A stretch of 64,000 bases of DNA from Dactylorhiza incarnata (GCA_033032865.1 JAWHQI010000737.1:1-64000), one strand, 5' to 3'. Positions 35,940 through 48,928 are shown, numbered from the stretch's first letter. Notes: generated from the letters alone by a model not told the origin. Program-made: numbers and translations.

Positions 35940-36057
35940 GGGTTCAACACGAGGACTTCCCAGGAGGTCACCCATCCCAGTACTACTCTCGCACAAGCAC
36001 GCTTAACTGCGTAGTTCTGATGGGATCCGGTGCTCTAGTGCTGGTATGGTCGCACAC
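35940..36057 (-). rRNA. 5S rRNA: 5S rRNA gene, type B, unit 26
   Basis: Full length with three changes, at RNA positions 114 (base 35944), 65 (base 35993) and 46 (base 36012). Confidence 0.93.
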
Positions 36058-36846
36058 GTTTGGATGAGTGCACGATATGACCTTATGGAGCTCGCGAGAA
36101 GGGTTGGAGAAATCCTATGCATCAGGTCACAACATATGTTTAGCGTGGCCATCAGATGGCTTATCTTCTTTACTCGCCGCACTCTCAGTCAGGTAATCAG
36201 CTTGTCCTGAGAGGCTGTAACCTCGGCTAGCACGGGGTCAAAGCCGTCGTTTCTCATAGGCTTTTCTGGACAATTGGAAGGGTTTTTAGAATTCTTCGGT
36301 GACATATCCATAAGGACGAAATTGCCGAAAGAGAAAAACCGCGATAACCTTTAAACGGAGTTGAATCTGGCCGATTTGAGAGCGCGGTATGGTGTCGAAC
36401 GGGTTCCCACTGTTCGCCAATGGATGGGCATCGCCGAGACCTTCCCGAAAACATATTGTGGGCGAAAATCAGACGATCGGATCAAAAGTTATGGCCATTT
36501 GAAGTTTGCGTGCGTTTTTGAACTAAACCACGCATCTTCATTGCCACTTTCCGTTCATCGTCCACTCATGATACTCATGTCCCGTGTTCGTTCCGTTGAT
36601 GCCAAAAATGCCACCAATTCCACGCCGCGCGAACTGAAGTGTCGGGGTGTTGCAGAGCGGACGGTTACTTCGGGTCACGAATGAACAAGCGGGAAAGGTG
36701 GTAACCGGTGCGCCTAGGGATCCTTGCACCCATGAAGCGCCGATGGATTAGCTCCCTCCCACGGCGCATCGGGATCCGCGATCAGAGGGAGTGCGCTTTC
36801 ATCGGAGGTAAAAAAGTGGTGTTTCTCCACCCGAGCGGCAAAAGAT

Positions 36847-36964
36847 GGGTGCAACACGAGGACTTCCCAGGAGGTCACCCATCCCAGTACTACTCTCACC
36901 CAAGCACGCTTAACTGCGGAGTTCTGATGGGATCCGGTGCTCTAGTGCTGGTATGGTCGCAAAC
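36847..36964 (-). rRNA. 5S rRNA: 5S rRNA gene, type A, unit 27
   Basis: Full length with changes at RNA positions 67 (first base of the intermediate element, base 36898) and 3 (base 36962). The upstream flank reads GTTTGAATTC rather than GTTAGAATTC on the + strand. Confidence 0.93.
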
Positions 36965-37389
36965 GTTTGAATTCTCCGACACTTTCTCTTTATGCCACTC
37001 GCCCCGAGGTGCGCTCTTCCAGCATGCGGGCTCCGTTTCAAATCAGATTAAGCAATTTTCGACGAAAATTTGGTCGACGGGCAACGGCCTGCTCGCCACG
37101 CCGCCCGGCTCTCCGCGGGGACCCAAGAGTGGGGATGCGGCTTTGATTTCGGGCGTGAGCGCGAAGTTATGTCTGCTTATGAGGCTTAGGACGCAGCGGC
37201 GCGTCTGACGCAGCCGCGCAAGGGGCGTCCGGTGATACGCGGCCGTAGGAGGTGCCTCGGCATCAGCGTGCCGCCTCGGGATCAGCGCGGCGCCTCGGGA
37301 TCAGTGTGGCGCCTCGGGATCAGCGGCCGGAGAGAGTGCGCGCTCGCCGCAGGTAAAAAGTGGAGTTTCTGCACGGGGCGGCAAAAGTT

Positions 37390-37507
37390 GGGTGCAACAC
37401 GAGGACTTCCCAGGAGGTCACCCATCCCAGTACTACTGTCGCCCAAGCACGCTTAACTGCGGAGTTCTGATGGGATCCGGTGCTCTAGTGCTGGTATGGT
37501 CGCACAC
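37390..37507 (-). rRNA. 5S rRNA: 5S rRNA gene, type B, unit 27
   Basis: Full length with one change at RNA position 70 in the intermediate element (base 37438). Nearly identical in gene and flanks to the next B gene at 38584. Confidence 0.95.
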
Positions 37508-38296
37508 GTTTGGATGAGTGCACGATATGACCTTATGGAGCTCGCGAGAAGGGTTGGAGAAATCCTATGCATCAGGTCACAACATATGTTTAGCGTGGCC
37601 ATCAGATGGCTTATCTTCTTTACTCGCCGCACTCTCAGTCAGGTAATCAGCTTGTCCTGAGAGGCCGTAACCTCGGCTAGCACGGGGTCGAAGCCGTCGT
37701 TTCTCATAGGCTTTTCTGGACAATTGGAAGGGTTTTTAGAATTCTTCGGTGACATATCCATAAGGACGAAATTGCCGAAAGAGAAAAACCGCGATAACCT
37801 TTAAACGGAGTTGAATCTGGCCGATTTGAGAGCGCGGTATGATGTCGAACGGGTTCCCACTGTTCGCCAATGAATGGGCATCGCCGAGACCTTCCCGAAA
37901 ACATATTGTGGGCGAAAATCAGACGATCGGATCAAAAGTTATGGCCATTTGAAGTTTGCGTGCGTTTTTGAACTAAACCACGCATCTTCATTGCCACTTT
38001 CCGTTCATCGTCCACTCATGATCCTCATGTCCCGCGTTCGTTCCGTTGATGCCAAAAATGCCACCAATTCCACGCCGCACGAACTGAAGTGTGGGCGTGT
38101 TGCAGAGCGGACGGTTACTTCGGGTCACGAATGAACAAGCGGGAAAGGTGGTAACCGGTGCGCCTAGGGATCCTTGCACCCATGAAGCGCCGATGGATTA
38201 GCTCCCTCCCACGGCGCATCGGGATCCGCGATCAGAGGGAGCGCGCTTTCATCGGAGGTAAAAAAAGGGTGTTTCTCCACCCGAGCGGCAAAAGAT

Positions 38297-38323
38297 GGGT
38301 GCAACACGAGGACTTCCCAGGAG
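38297..38323 (-). pseudogene. Truncated 5S rRNA gene, type A (3' 27 nt only)
   Basis: The last 27 bases of the RNA remain, followed directly by short-spacer sequence that normally lies 256 bp further right. The junction shows a shared GAG on both parent sides, as expected for a microhomology-mediated deletion or slipped exchange. Promoter, A box, intermediate element and most of the C box are gone, so the copy is dead. Confidence 0.94.
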
Positions 38324-38583
38324 TGGGGATGCGGCTTTGATTTCGGGCGTGAGCGCGAAGTTATGTCTGCTTATGAGGCTTAGGACGCAGCGGCGCGTCT
38401 GACGCAGCCGCGCAAGGGGCGCCCGGTGATACGCGGCCGTAGGAGGTGCCTCGGCATCAGCATGCCGCCTCGGGATCAGCGCGGCGCCTCGGGATCAGTG
38501 TGGCGCCTCGGGATCAGCGGCCGGAGAGAGTGCGCGCTCGCCGCAGGTAAAAAGTGGAGTTTCTGCACGGGGCGGCAAAAGTT

Positions 38584-38701
38584 GGGTGCAACACGAGGAC
38601 TTCCCAGGAGGTCACCCATCCCAGTACTACTGTCGCCCAAGCACGCTTAACTGCGGAGTTCTGATGGGATCCGGTGCTCTAGTGCTGGTATGGTCGCACA
38701 C
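38584..38701 (-). rRNA. 5S rRNA: 5S rRNA gene, type B, unit 28
   Basis: Full length with the position-70 change (base 38632), as at 37390. The two B genes and their spacers differ by very few bases, so this unit was duplicated recently. Confidence 0.95.
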
Positions 38702-39490
38702 GTTTGGATGAGTGCACGATATGACCTTATGGAGCTCGCGAGAAGGGTTGGAGAAATCCTATGCATCAGGTCACAACATATGTTTAGCGTGGCCATCAGA
38801 TGGCTTATCTTCTTTACTCGCCGCACTCTCAGTCAGGTAATCAGCTTGTCCTGAGAGGCCGTAACCTCGGCTAGCACGGGGTCGAAGCCGTCGTTTCTCA
38901 TAGGCTTTTCTGGACAATTGGAAGGGTTTTTAGAATTCTTCGGTGACATATCCATAAGGACGAAATTGCCGAAAGAGAAAAACCGCGATAACCTTTAAAC
39001 GGAGTTGAATCTGGCCGATTTGAGAGCGCGGTATGATGTCGAACGGGTTCCCACTGTTCGCCAATGAATGGGCATCGCCGAGACCTTCCCGAAAACATAT
39101 TGTGGGCGAAAATCAGACGATCGGATCAAAAGTTATGGCCATTTGAAGTTTGCGTGCGTTTTTGAACTAAACCACGCATCTTCATTGCCACTTTCCGTTC
39201 ATCGTCCACTCATGATCCTCATGTCCCGCGTTCGTTCCGTTGATGCCAAAAATGCCACCAATTCCACGCCGCACGAACTGAAGTGTGGGGGTGTTGCAGA
39301 GCGGACGGTTACTTCGGGTCACGAATGAACAAGCGGGAAAGGTGGTAACCGGTGCGCCTAGGGATCCTTGCACCCATGAAGCGCCGATGGATTAGCTCCC
39401 TCCCACGGCGCATCGGGATCCGCGATCAGAGGGAGCGCGCTTTCATCGGAGGAAAAAAAAGGGTGTTTCTCCACCCGAGCGGCAAAAGAT

Positions 39491-39608
39491 GGGTGCAACA
39501 CGAGGACTTCCCAGGAGGTCACCCATCCCAATACTACTCTCGCCCAAGCACGCTTAACTGCGGAGTTCTGATGGGATCCGGTGCTCTAGTGCTGGTATGG
39601 TCGCACAC
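39491..39608 (-). rRNA. 5S rRNA: 5S rRNA gene, type A, unit 29
   Basis: Full length with one change at RNA position 78 (base 39531). The back-up terminator run is eight T. Confidence 0.95.
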
Positions 39609-40033
39609 GTTAGAATTCTCCGACACTTTCTCTTTATGCCACTCGCCCCGAGGTGCGCTCTTCCAGCATGCGTGCTCCGTTTCAAATCAGATTAAGCAAT
39701 TTTCGACGAAAATTTGGTCGACGGGCAACGGCCTGCTCGCCACGCCGCCCGGCTCTCCGCGGGGACCCCAGAGTGGGGATGCGGCTTTGATTTCGGGCGT
39801 GAGCGCGAAGTTATGTCTGCATATGAGGCTTAGGACGCAGCGGCGCGTATGACGCAGCCGCGCAAGCGGCGCCCGGTGATACGCGGCCGTTAGAGGTGCC
39901 TCGGCATCAGCCTGGCGCCTCGGGATCAGCGAGGCGCCTCGGGATCAGTGCGGCGCCTCGGGATCAGCGGCCGGAGAGAGTGCGCGCTCGCCGCCGGTAA
40001 AAAGTGGAGTTTCTGCACCGGGCGGCAAAAGTT

Positions 40034-40151
40034 GGGTGCAACACGAGGACTTCCCAGGAGGTCACCCATCCCAGTACTACTCTCGCCCAAGCACGCTTAA
40101 CTGCGGAGTTCTGATGGGATCCGGTGCTCTAGTGCTGGTATGGTCGCACAC
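40034..40151 (-). rRNA. 5S rRNA: 5S rRNA gene, type B, unit 29
   Basis: Consensus-identical with four subrepeats downstream. Confidence 0.96.
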
Positions 40152-40940
40152 GTTTGGATGAGTGCACGATATGACCTTATGGAGCTCGCGAGAAGGGTTG
40201 GAGAAATCCTATGCATCAGGTCACAACATATGTTTAGCGTGGCCATCAGATGGCTTATCTTCTTTACTCGCTGCACTCTCAGTCAGGTAATCAGCTTGTC
40301 CTGAGAGGCCGTAACCTCGGCTAGCACGGGGTCGAAGCCGTCGTTTCTCATAGGCATTTCTGGACAATTGGAAGGGTTTTTAGAATTCTTCGGTGACATA
40401 TCCATAAGGACGAAATTGCCGAAAGAGAAAAACCGCGATAACCTTTAAACGGAGTTGAATCTGGCCGATTTGAGAGCGCGGTATGATGTCGAACGGGTTC
40501 CCACTGTTCGCCAATGGATGGGCATCGCCGAGACCTTCCCGAAAACATATTGTGGGCGAAAATCAGACGATCGGATCAAAAGTTATGGCCATTTGAAGTT
40601 TGCGTGCGTTTTTGAACTAAACCACGCATCTTCATTGCCACTTTCCGTTCATCGTCCACTCATGATCCTCATGTCCCGTGTTCGTTCCGTTGATGCCAAA
40701 AATGCCACCAATTCCACGCCGCGCGAACTGAAGTGTGGGGGTGTTGCAGAGCGGACGGTTACTTGGGGTCACGAATGAACAAGCGGGAAAGGTGGTAACC
40801 GGTGCGCCTAGGGATCCTTGCACCCATGAAGCGCCGATGGATTAGCTCCCTCCTACGGCGCATCGGGATCCGCGATCAGAGGGAGCGCGCTTTCATCGGA
40901 GGTAAAAAAGGGGTGTTTCTCCACCCGAGCGGTAAAAGAT

Positions 40941-41058
40941 GGGTGCAACACGAGGACTTCCCAGGAGGTCACCCATCCCAGTACTACTCTCGCCCAAGCA
41001 CGCTTAACTGCGGAGTTCTGATGGGATCCGGTGCTCTAGTGCTGGTATGGTCGCACAC
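40941..41058 (-). rRNA. 5S rRNA: 5S rRNA gene, type A, unit 30
   Basis: Consensus-identical; one upstream base differs near 41070 but the -30 motif is intact. Confidence 0.96.
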
Positions 41059-41522
41059 GTTAGAATTCTTCGACACTTTCTCTTTATGCCACTCGCCCCG
41101 AGGTGCGCTCTTCCAGCATGCGGGCTCCGTTTCAAATCAGATTAAGCAATTTTCGACGAAAATTTGGTCGACGGGCAACGGCCTGCTCGCCACGCCGCCC
41201 GGCTCTCCGCGGGGACCCCAGAGTGGGGATGCGGCTTTGATTTCGGGCGTGAGCACGAAGTTATGTCTGCTTATGAGGCTTAGGATGCAGCGGCGCGTCT
41301 GACGCAGCCGCGCAAGCGGCGCCCGGTGATACGCGGCCGTAGGAGGTGCCTCGGCATCAGCGTGACGCCTCGGGATCAGCGCGGCGCCTCGGCATCAGCG
41401 CGGCGCCTCGGGATCAGTGCGGCGCCTCGGGATCAGTGCGGCGCCTCGGGATCAGCGGCCGGAGAGAGTGCGCGCTCGCCGCCGGTAAAAAAGTGGAGTT
41501 TCTGCACCGGGCGGCAAAAGTT

Positions 41523-41640
41523 GGGTGCAACACGAGGACTTCCCAGGAGGTCACCCATCCCATTACTACTCTCGCCGAAGCACGCTTAACTGCGGAGTTC
41601 TGATGGGATCCGGTGCTCTAGTGCTGGTATGGTCGCACAT
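41523..41640 (-). rRNA. 5S rRNA: 5S rRNA gene, type B, unit 30
   Basis: Full length with changes at RNA positions 78 (base 41563), 64 (base 41577) and 1 (base 41640). The upstream motif is CATATGG instead of CATAAGG. With start-site, promoter and A-box-edge changes it is a likely inactive copy. Six subrepeats follow downstream. Confidence 0.93.
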
Positions 41641-42429
41641 GTTTGGATGAGTGCACGATATGACCATATGGAGCTCGCGAGAAGGGTTGGAGAAATCCTA
41701 TGCATCAGGTCACAACATATGTTTAGCGTGGCCATCAGATGGCTTATCTTCTTTACTCGCCGCACTCTCAGTCAGGTAATCAGCTTGTCCTGAGAGGCCA
41801 TAACCTCGGCTAGCACGGGGTCGAAGCCGTCGTTTCTCATAGGCTTTTCTGGACAATTGGAAAGGTTTTTAGAATTCTTCGGTGACATATCCATAAGGAC
41901 GAAATTTCCGAAAGAGAAAAACCGCGATAACCTTTAAACGGAGTTGAATCTGGCCGATTTGAGAGCGCGGTATGATGTCGAACGAGTTCCCACTGTTCGC
42001 CAATGGATGGGCATCGCCGAGACCTTCCCGAAAACATATTGTGGGCGAAAATCAGACGATCGGATCAAAAGTTATGGCAATTTTAAGTTTGCGTGCGTTT
42101 TTGAACTAAACCACGCATCTTCATTGCCACTTTCCGTTCATCGTCCACTCATGATCCTCATGTCCCGTGTTCGTTCCGTTGATGCCAAAAATGCCACCAA
42201 TTCCACGCCGCGCGAACTGAAGTGTGGGGGTGTTGCAGAGCGGACGGTTACTTCGGGTCACGAATGAACAAGCGGGAAAGGTGGTAACCGGTGCGCCTAG
42301 GGATCCTTGCACCCATGAAGCGCCGATGGATTAGCTCCCTCCCACGGCGCATCGGGATCCGCGATCAGAGGGAGCGCGCTTTCATCGGAGGTAAAAAATG
42401 GGTGTTTCTCCACCCGAGCGGCAAAAGAT

Positions 42430-42547
42430 GGGTGCAACACGAGGACTTCCCAGGAGGTCACCCATCCCAGTACTACTCTCGCCCAAGCACGCTTAACTGC
42501 GGAGTTCTGATGGGATCCGGTGCTCTAGTGCTGGTATGGTCGCACAC
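42430..42547 (-). rRNA. 5S rRNA: 5S rRNA gene, type A, unit 31
   Basis: Consensus-identical full-length copy. Confidence 0.96.
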
Positions 42548-42972
42548 GTTAGAATTCTCCGACACTTTCTCTTTATGCCACTCGCCCCGAGGTGCGCTCT
42601 TCCAGCATGCGGGCTCCGTTTCAAATCAGATTAAGCAATTTTCGACGAAAATTTGGTCGACGGGCAACGGCCTGCTCGCCACGCCGCCCGGCTCTCCGCG
42701 GGGACCCCAGAGTGGGGATGCGGCTTTGATTTCGGGCGTGAGCGCGAAGTTATGTCTGCTTATGAGGCTTAGGACGCAGCGGCGCGTCTGACGCAGCCGC
42801 GCAAGCGGCGCCCGGTGATACGCGGCCGTAGGAGGTGCCTCGGCATCAGCCTGGCGCCTCGGGATCAGCGCGGCGCCTCAGGATCAGTGCGGCGCCTCGG
42901 GATCAGCGGCCGGAGAGAGTGCGCGCTCGCCGCGGGTAAAAAGTGGAGTTTCTGCACCGGGAGGCAAAAGAT

Positions 42973-43090
42973 GGGTGCAACACGAGGACTTCCCAGGAAG
43001 TCACCCATCCCAGTACTACTCTCGCCCAAGCACGCTTAACTGCGGAGTTCTGATGGGATCCGGTGCTCTAGTGCTGGTATGGTCGCACAC
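42973..43090 (-). rRNA. 5S rRNA: 5S rRNA gene, type B, unit 31 (block copy 1)
   Basis: Full length with one C-box change at RNA position 92 (base 42999). The same change is at 47361 and 60588, the equivalent places in the other two copies of the 4388-bp block. The base after the 3' end is A-side-like (AAGATGGG) rather than the usual B AAGTTGGG. Confidence 0.95.
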
Positions 43091-43879
43091 GTTTGGATGA
43101 GTGCACAATATGACCTTATGGAGCTCGCGAGAAGGGTTGGAGAAATCCTATGCATCAGGTCACAACATATGTTTAGCGTGGCCATCAGATGGCTTATCTT
43201 CTTTACTCGCCGCACTCTCAGTCAGGTAATCAGCTTGTCCTGAGAGGCCGTAACCTCGGCTAGCACGGGGTCGAAGCCGTCGTTTCTCATAGGCTTTTCT
43301 GGACAATTGGAAGGGTTTTTAGAATTCTTCGGTGACATATCCATAAGGACGAAATTGCCGAAAGAGAAAAACCACGATAACCTTTAAACGGAGTTGAATC
43401 TGGCCGATTTGAGAGCGCGGTATGATGTCGAACGGGTTCCCACTGTTCGCCAATGGATTGGCATCGCCGAGACCTTCCCGAAAACATATTGTGGGCGAAA
43501 ATCAGACGATCGGATCAAAAGTTATGGCCATTTGAAGTTTGCGTGCGTTTTTGAACGAAACCACGCATCTTCATTGCCACTTTCCGTTCATCGTCCACTC
43601 ATGATCCTCATGTCCCGCGTTCGTTCCGTTGATGCCAAAAATGCCACCAATTCCACGCCGCGCGAACTAAAGTGTGGGGGTGTTGCAGAGCGGACGGTTA
43701 CTTCGGGTCACGAATGAACAAGCGGGAAAGGTGGTAACCGGTGCGCCTAGGGATCCTTGCACCCATGAAGCGCCGATGGATTAGCTCCCTCCCACGGCGC
43801 ATCGGGATGCGCGATCAGAGGGAGCGCGCTTTCATCGGAGGTAAAAAAAGGGTGTTTCTCCACCCGAGCGGCAAAAGAT

Positions 43880-43997
43880 GGGTGCAACACGAGGACTTCC
43901 CAGGAGGTCACCCATCCCAGTACTACTCTCGCCCAAGCACGCTTAACTTCGGAGTTCTGATGGGATCCGATGCTCTAGTGCTGGTATGGTCGCACAC
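43880..43997 (-). rRNA. 5S rRNA: 5S rRNA gene, type A, unit 32
   Basis: Full length with changes at RNA positions 49 (base 43949) and 28 (base 43970); neither is seen at the equivalent genes 48268 and 61495. Confidence 0.94.
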
Positions 43998-44422
43998 GTT
44001 AGAATTCTCCGACACTTTCTCTTTATGCCACTCGCCCCGAGGTGCGCTCTTCCAGCATGCGGGCTCCGTTTCAAATCAGATTAAGCAATTTTCGACGAAA
44101 ATTTGGTCGACGGGCAACGGCCTGCTCGCCACGCCGCCCGGCTCTCCGCGGGGACCCCAGAGTGGGGATGCGGCTTTGATTTCGGGCGTGAGCGCGAAGT
44201 TATGTCTGCTTATGAGGCTTAGGACGCAGCGGCGCGTCTGACGCAGCCGCGCAAGCGGCGCCCGGTGATACGCGGGCGTAGGAGGTGCCTCGGCATCAGC
44301 CTGGCACCTCGGGATCAGCGCGGCGCCTCGGGATCAGTGCGGCGCCTCGGGATCAACGGCCGGAGAGAGTGCGCGCTCGCCGCCGGTAAAAAGTGGAGTT
44401 TCTGCACCGGGCGGCAAAAGTT

Positions 44423-44540
44423 GGGTGCAACACGAGGACTTCCCAGGAGGTCACCCATCCCAGTACTACTCTCGCCCAAGCACGCTTAACTGCGGAGTTC
44501 TGATGGGATCCGGTGCTCTAGTGCTGGTATGGTCGCACAC
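44423..44540 (-). rRNA. 5S rRNA: 5S rRNA gene, type B, unit 32
   Basis: Consensus-identical; equivalent to 48811 and 62038. Confidence 0.96.
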
Positions 44541-45329
44541 GTTTGGATGAGTGTACGATATGACCTTATGGAGCTCGCGAGAAGGGTTGGAGAAATCCTA
44601 TGCATCAGGTCACAACATATGTTTAGCGTGGCCATCAGATGGCTTATCTTCTTTACTCGCCGCACTCTCAGTCAGGTAATCAGCTTGTCCTGAGAGGCCG
44701 TAACCTCGGCTAGCACGGGGTCGAAGCCGTCGTTTCTCATAGGCTTTTCTGGACAATTGGAAGGGTTTTTAGAATTCTTCGGTGACATATCCATAAGGAC
44801 GAAATTGCCGAAAGAGAAAAACCGCGATAACCTTTAAACGGAGTTGAATCTGGCCGATTTGAGAGCGCGGTATGATGTCGAACGGGTTCCCACTGTTCGC
44901 CAATGGATGGGCATCGCCGAGACCTTCCCGAAAACATATTGTGGGCGAAAATCAGACGATCGGATCAAAAGTTTTGGCCATTTGAAGTTTGCGTGCGTTT
45001 TTGAACTAAACCACGCATCTTCATTGCCACTTTCCGTTCATCGTCCACTCATGATCCTCATGTCCCGTGTTCGTTCCGTTGATGCCAAAAATGCCACCAA
45101 TTCCACGCCGCGCGAACTGAAGTGTGGGGGTGTTGCAGAGCGGACGGTTACTTCGGGTCACGAATGAACAAGCGGGAAAGGTGGTAACCGGTGCGCCTAG
45201 GGATCCTTGCACCCATGAACCGCCGATGGATTAGCTCCCTCCCACGGCGCATCGGGATCCGCGATCAGAGGGAGCGCGCTTTCATCGGAGGTAAAAAAGG
45301 GGTGTTTCTCCACCCGAGCGGTAAAAGAT

Positions 45330-45447
45330 GGGTGCAACACGAGGACTTCCCAGGAGGTCACCCATCCCAGTACTACTCTCGCCCAAGCACGCTTAACTGC
45401 GGAGTTCTGATGGGATCCGGTGCTCTAGTGCTGGTATGGTCGCACAC
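45330..45447 (-). rRNA. 5S rRNA: 5S rRNA gene, type A, unit 33
   Basis: Consensus-identical; equivalent to 49718 and 62946, all three with a spacer marker ATGAACCGCC about 110 bp to the left. Confidence 0.96.
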
Positions 45448-45910
45448 GTTAGAATTCTCCGACACTTTCTCTTTATGCCACTCGCCCCGAGGTGCGCTCT
45501 TCCAGCATGCGGGCTCCGTTTCAAATCAGATTAAGCAATTTTCGACGAAAATTTGGTCGACGGGCAACGGCCTGCTCGCCACGCCGCCCGGCTCTCCGCG
45601 GGGACCCCAGAGTGGGGATGCGGCTTTGATTTCGGGCGTGAGCGCGAAGTTATGTCTGCTTATGAGGCTTAGGATGCAGCGGCGCGTCTGACGCAGCCGC
45701 GCAAGCGGCGCCCGGTGATACGCGGCCGTAGGAGGTGCCTCGGCATCAGCGTGACGCCTCGGGATCAGCGCGGCGCCTCGGCATCAGAGCGGCGCCTCGG
45801 GATCAGCGCGGCGCCTCAGGATCAGTGCGGCGCCTCGGGATCAGCGGCCGGAGAGAGTGCGCGCTCACCGCCGGTAAAAAGTGAAGTTTCTGCACCGGGC
45901 GGCAAAAGTT

Positions 45911-46028
45911 GGGTGCAACACGAGGACTTCCCAGGAGGTCACCCATCCCAGTACTACTGTCGCCCAAGCACGCTTAGCTGCGGAGTTCTGATGGGATCCG
46001 GTGCTCTAGTGCTGGTATGGTCGCACAC
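45911..46028 (-). rRNA. 5S rRNA: 5S rRNA gene, type B, unit 33
   Basis: Full length with changes at RNA positions 70 (intermediate element, base 45959) and 52 (A box, base 45977), shared with 50299 and 63527. Six subrepeats downstream. Confidence 0.95.
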
Positions 46029-46817
46029 GTTTGGATGAGTGCACGATATGACCTTATGGAGCTCGCGAGAAGGGTTGGAGAAATCCTATGCATCAGGTCA
46101 CAACATATGTTTAGCGTGGCCATCAGATGGCTTATCTTCTTTACTCGCCGCACTCTCAGTCAGGTAATCAGCTTGTCCTGAGAGGCCGTAACCTCGGCTA
46201 GCACGGGGTCAAAGCCGTCGTTTCTCATAGGCTTTTCTGGACAATTGGAAGGGTTTTTAGAATTCTTCGGTGTCATATCCATAAGGACGAAATTGCCGAA
46301 AGAGAAAAACCGCGATAACCTTTAAACGGAGTTGAATCTGGCCGATTTGAGAGCGCGGTATGATGTCGAACGGGTTCCCACTGTTCGCCAATGGATGGGC
46401 ATCGCCGAGACCTTCCCGAAAACATATTGTGGGCGAAAATCAGACGATCGGATCAAAAGTTATGGCCATTTGAAGTTTGCGTGCGTTTTTGAACTAAACC
46501 ACGCATCTTCATTGCCACTTTCCGTTCATCGTCCACTCATGATCCTCATGTCCCGTGTCCGTTCCGTTGATGCCAAAAATGCCACCAATTCCACGCCGCG
46601 CGAACTGAAGTGTGGAGGTGTTGCAGAGCGTACGGTTACTTCAGGTCACGAATGAACAAGCGGGAAAGGTGGTAACCGGTACGCCTAGGGATCCTTGCAC
46701 CCATGAAGCGCCGATGGATTAGCTCCCTCCCACGGCGCATCGGGATCCGCGATCAGAGGGAGTGCGCTTTCATCGGAGGTAAAAAAGGGGTGTTTCTCCA
46801 CCCGAGCGGCAAAAGAT

Positions 46818-46935
46818 GGGTGCAACACGAGGACTTCCCAGGAGGTCACCCATCCCAGTACTACTCTCGCCCAAGCACGCTTAACTGCGGAGTTCTGATG
46901 GGATCCGGTGCTCTAGTGCTGGTATGGTCGCACAC
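46818..46935 (-). rRNA. 5S rRNA: 5S rRNA gene, type A, unit 34
   Basis: Consensus-identical; equivalent to 60045, the first gene to the right of the retrotransposon. Confidence 0.96.
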
Positions 46936-47360
46936 GTTAGAATTCTCCGACACTTTCTCTTTATGCCACTCGCCCCGAGGTGCGCTCTTCCAGCATGCGG
47001 GCTCCGTTTCAAATCAGATTAAGCAATTTTCGACGAAAATTTGGTCGACGGGCAACGGCCTGCTCGCCACGCCGCACGGCTCTCCGCGGGGACCCCAGAG
47101 TGGGGATGCGGCTTTGATTTCGGGCGTGAGCGCGAAGTTATGTCTGCTTATGAGGCTTAGGACGCAGCGGCGCGTCTGACGCAGCCGCGCAAGCGGCGCC
47201 CGGTGATACGCGGCCGTAGGAGGTGCCTCGGCATCAGCCTGGCGCCTCGGGATCAGCGCGGCGCCTCAGGATCAGTGCGGCGCCTCGGGATCAGCGGCCG
47301 GAGAGAGTGCGCGCTCGCCGCGGGTAAAAAGTGGAGTTTCTGCACCGGGAGGCAAAAGAT

Positions 47361-47478
47361 GGGTGCAACACGAGGACTTCCCAGGAAGTCACCCATCCCA
47401 GTACTACTCTCGCCCAAGCACGCTTAACTGCGGAGTTCTGATGGGATCCGGTGCTCTAGTGGTGGTATGGTCGCACAC
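47361..47478 (-). rRNA. 5S rRNA: 5S rRNA gene, type B, unit 34 (block copy 2)
   Basis: Full length with the shared position-92 C-box change (base 47387) and a private change at RNA position 17 (base 47462). Confidence 0.94.
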
Positions 47479-48267
47479 GTTTGGATGAGTGCACGATATG
47501 ACCTTATGGAGCTCGCGAGAAGGGTTGGAGAAATCCTATGCATCAGGTCACAACATATGTTTAGCGTGGCCATCAGATGGCTTATCTACTTTACTCGCCG
47601 CACTCTCAGTCAGGTAATCAGCTTGTCCTGAGAGGCCGTAACCTCGGCTAGCACGGGGTCGAAGCCGTCGTTACTCATAGGCTTTTCTGGACAATTGGAA
47701 GGGTTTTTAGAATTCTTCGGTGACATATCCATAAGGACGAAATTGCCGAAAGAGAAAAACCGCGATAACCTTTAAACGGAGTTGAATCTGGCCGATTTGA
47801 GAGCGCGGTATGATGTCGAACAGGTTCCCACTGTTCGCCAATGGATGGGCATCGCCGAGACCTTCCCGAAAACATATTGTGGGCGAAAATCAGACGATCG
47901 GATCAAAAGTTATGGCCATTTGAAGTTTGCGTGCGTTTTTGAACTAAACCACGCATCTTCATTGCCACTTTCCGTTCATCGTCCACTCATGATCCTCATG
48001 TCCCGTGTTCGTTCCGTTGATGCCAAAAATTCCACCAATTCCACGCCGCGCGAACTGAAGTGTGGGGGTGTTGCAGAGCGGACGGTTACTTCGGGTAACC
48101 AATGTACAAGCGGGAAAGGTGGTAACCGGTGCGCCTAGGGATCCTTGCACCCATGAAGCGCCGATGGATTAGCTCCCTCCCACGGCGCATCGGGATCCGC
48201 GATCAGAGTGAGCGCGCTTTCATCGGAGGTAAAAAAGGGGTGTTTCTACACCCGAGCGGCAAAAGAT

Positions 48268-48385
48268 GGGTGCAACACGAGGACTTCCCAGGAGGTCACC
48301 CATCCCAGTACTACTCTCGCCCAAGCACGCTTAACTGCGGAGTTCTGATGGGATCCGGTGCTCTAGTGCTGGTATGGTCGCACAC
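48268..48385 (-). rRNA. 5S rRNA: 5S rRNA gene, type A, unit 35
   Basis: Consensus-identical full-length copy. Confidence 0.96.
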
Positions 48386-48810
48386 GTTAGAATTCTCCGA
48401 CACTTTCTCTTTATGCCACTCGCCCCGAGGTGCGCTCTTCCAGCATGCGGGCTCCGTTTCAAATCAGATAAAGCAATTTTCGACGAAAATTTGGTCGACG
48501 GGCAACGACCTGCTCGCCACGCCGCCCGGCTCTCCGCGGGGACCCCAGAGTGGGGATGCGGCTTTGATTTCGGGCGTGAGCGCGAAGTTATGTCTGCTTA
48601 TGAGGCTTAGGACGCAGCGGCGCGTCTGACGCAGCCGCGCAAGCGGCGCCCGGTGATACGCGGCCGTAGGAGGTGCCTCGGCATCAGCCTGGCACCTCGG
48701 GATCAGCGCGGCGCCTCGGGATCAGTGCGGCGCCTCGGGATCAACGGCCGGAGAGAGTGCGCGCTCGCCGCCGGTAAAAAGTGGAGTTTCTGCACCGGGC
48801 GGCAAAAGTT

Positions 48811-48928
48811 GGGTGCAACACGAGGACTTCCCAGGAGGTCACCCATCCCAGTACTACTCTCGCCCAAGCACGCTTAACTGCGGAGTTCTGATGGGATCCG
48901 GTGCTCTAGTGCTGGTATGGTCGCACAC
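48811..48928 (-). rRNA. 5S rRNA: 5S rRNA gene, type B, unit 35
   Basis: Consensus-identical full-length copy. Confidence 0.96.
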
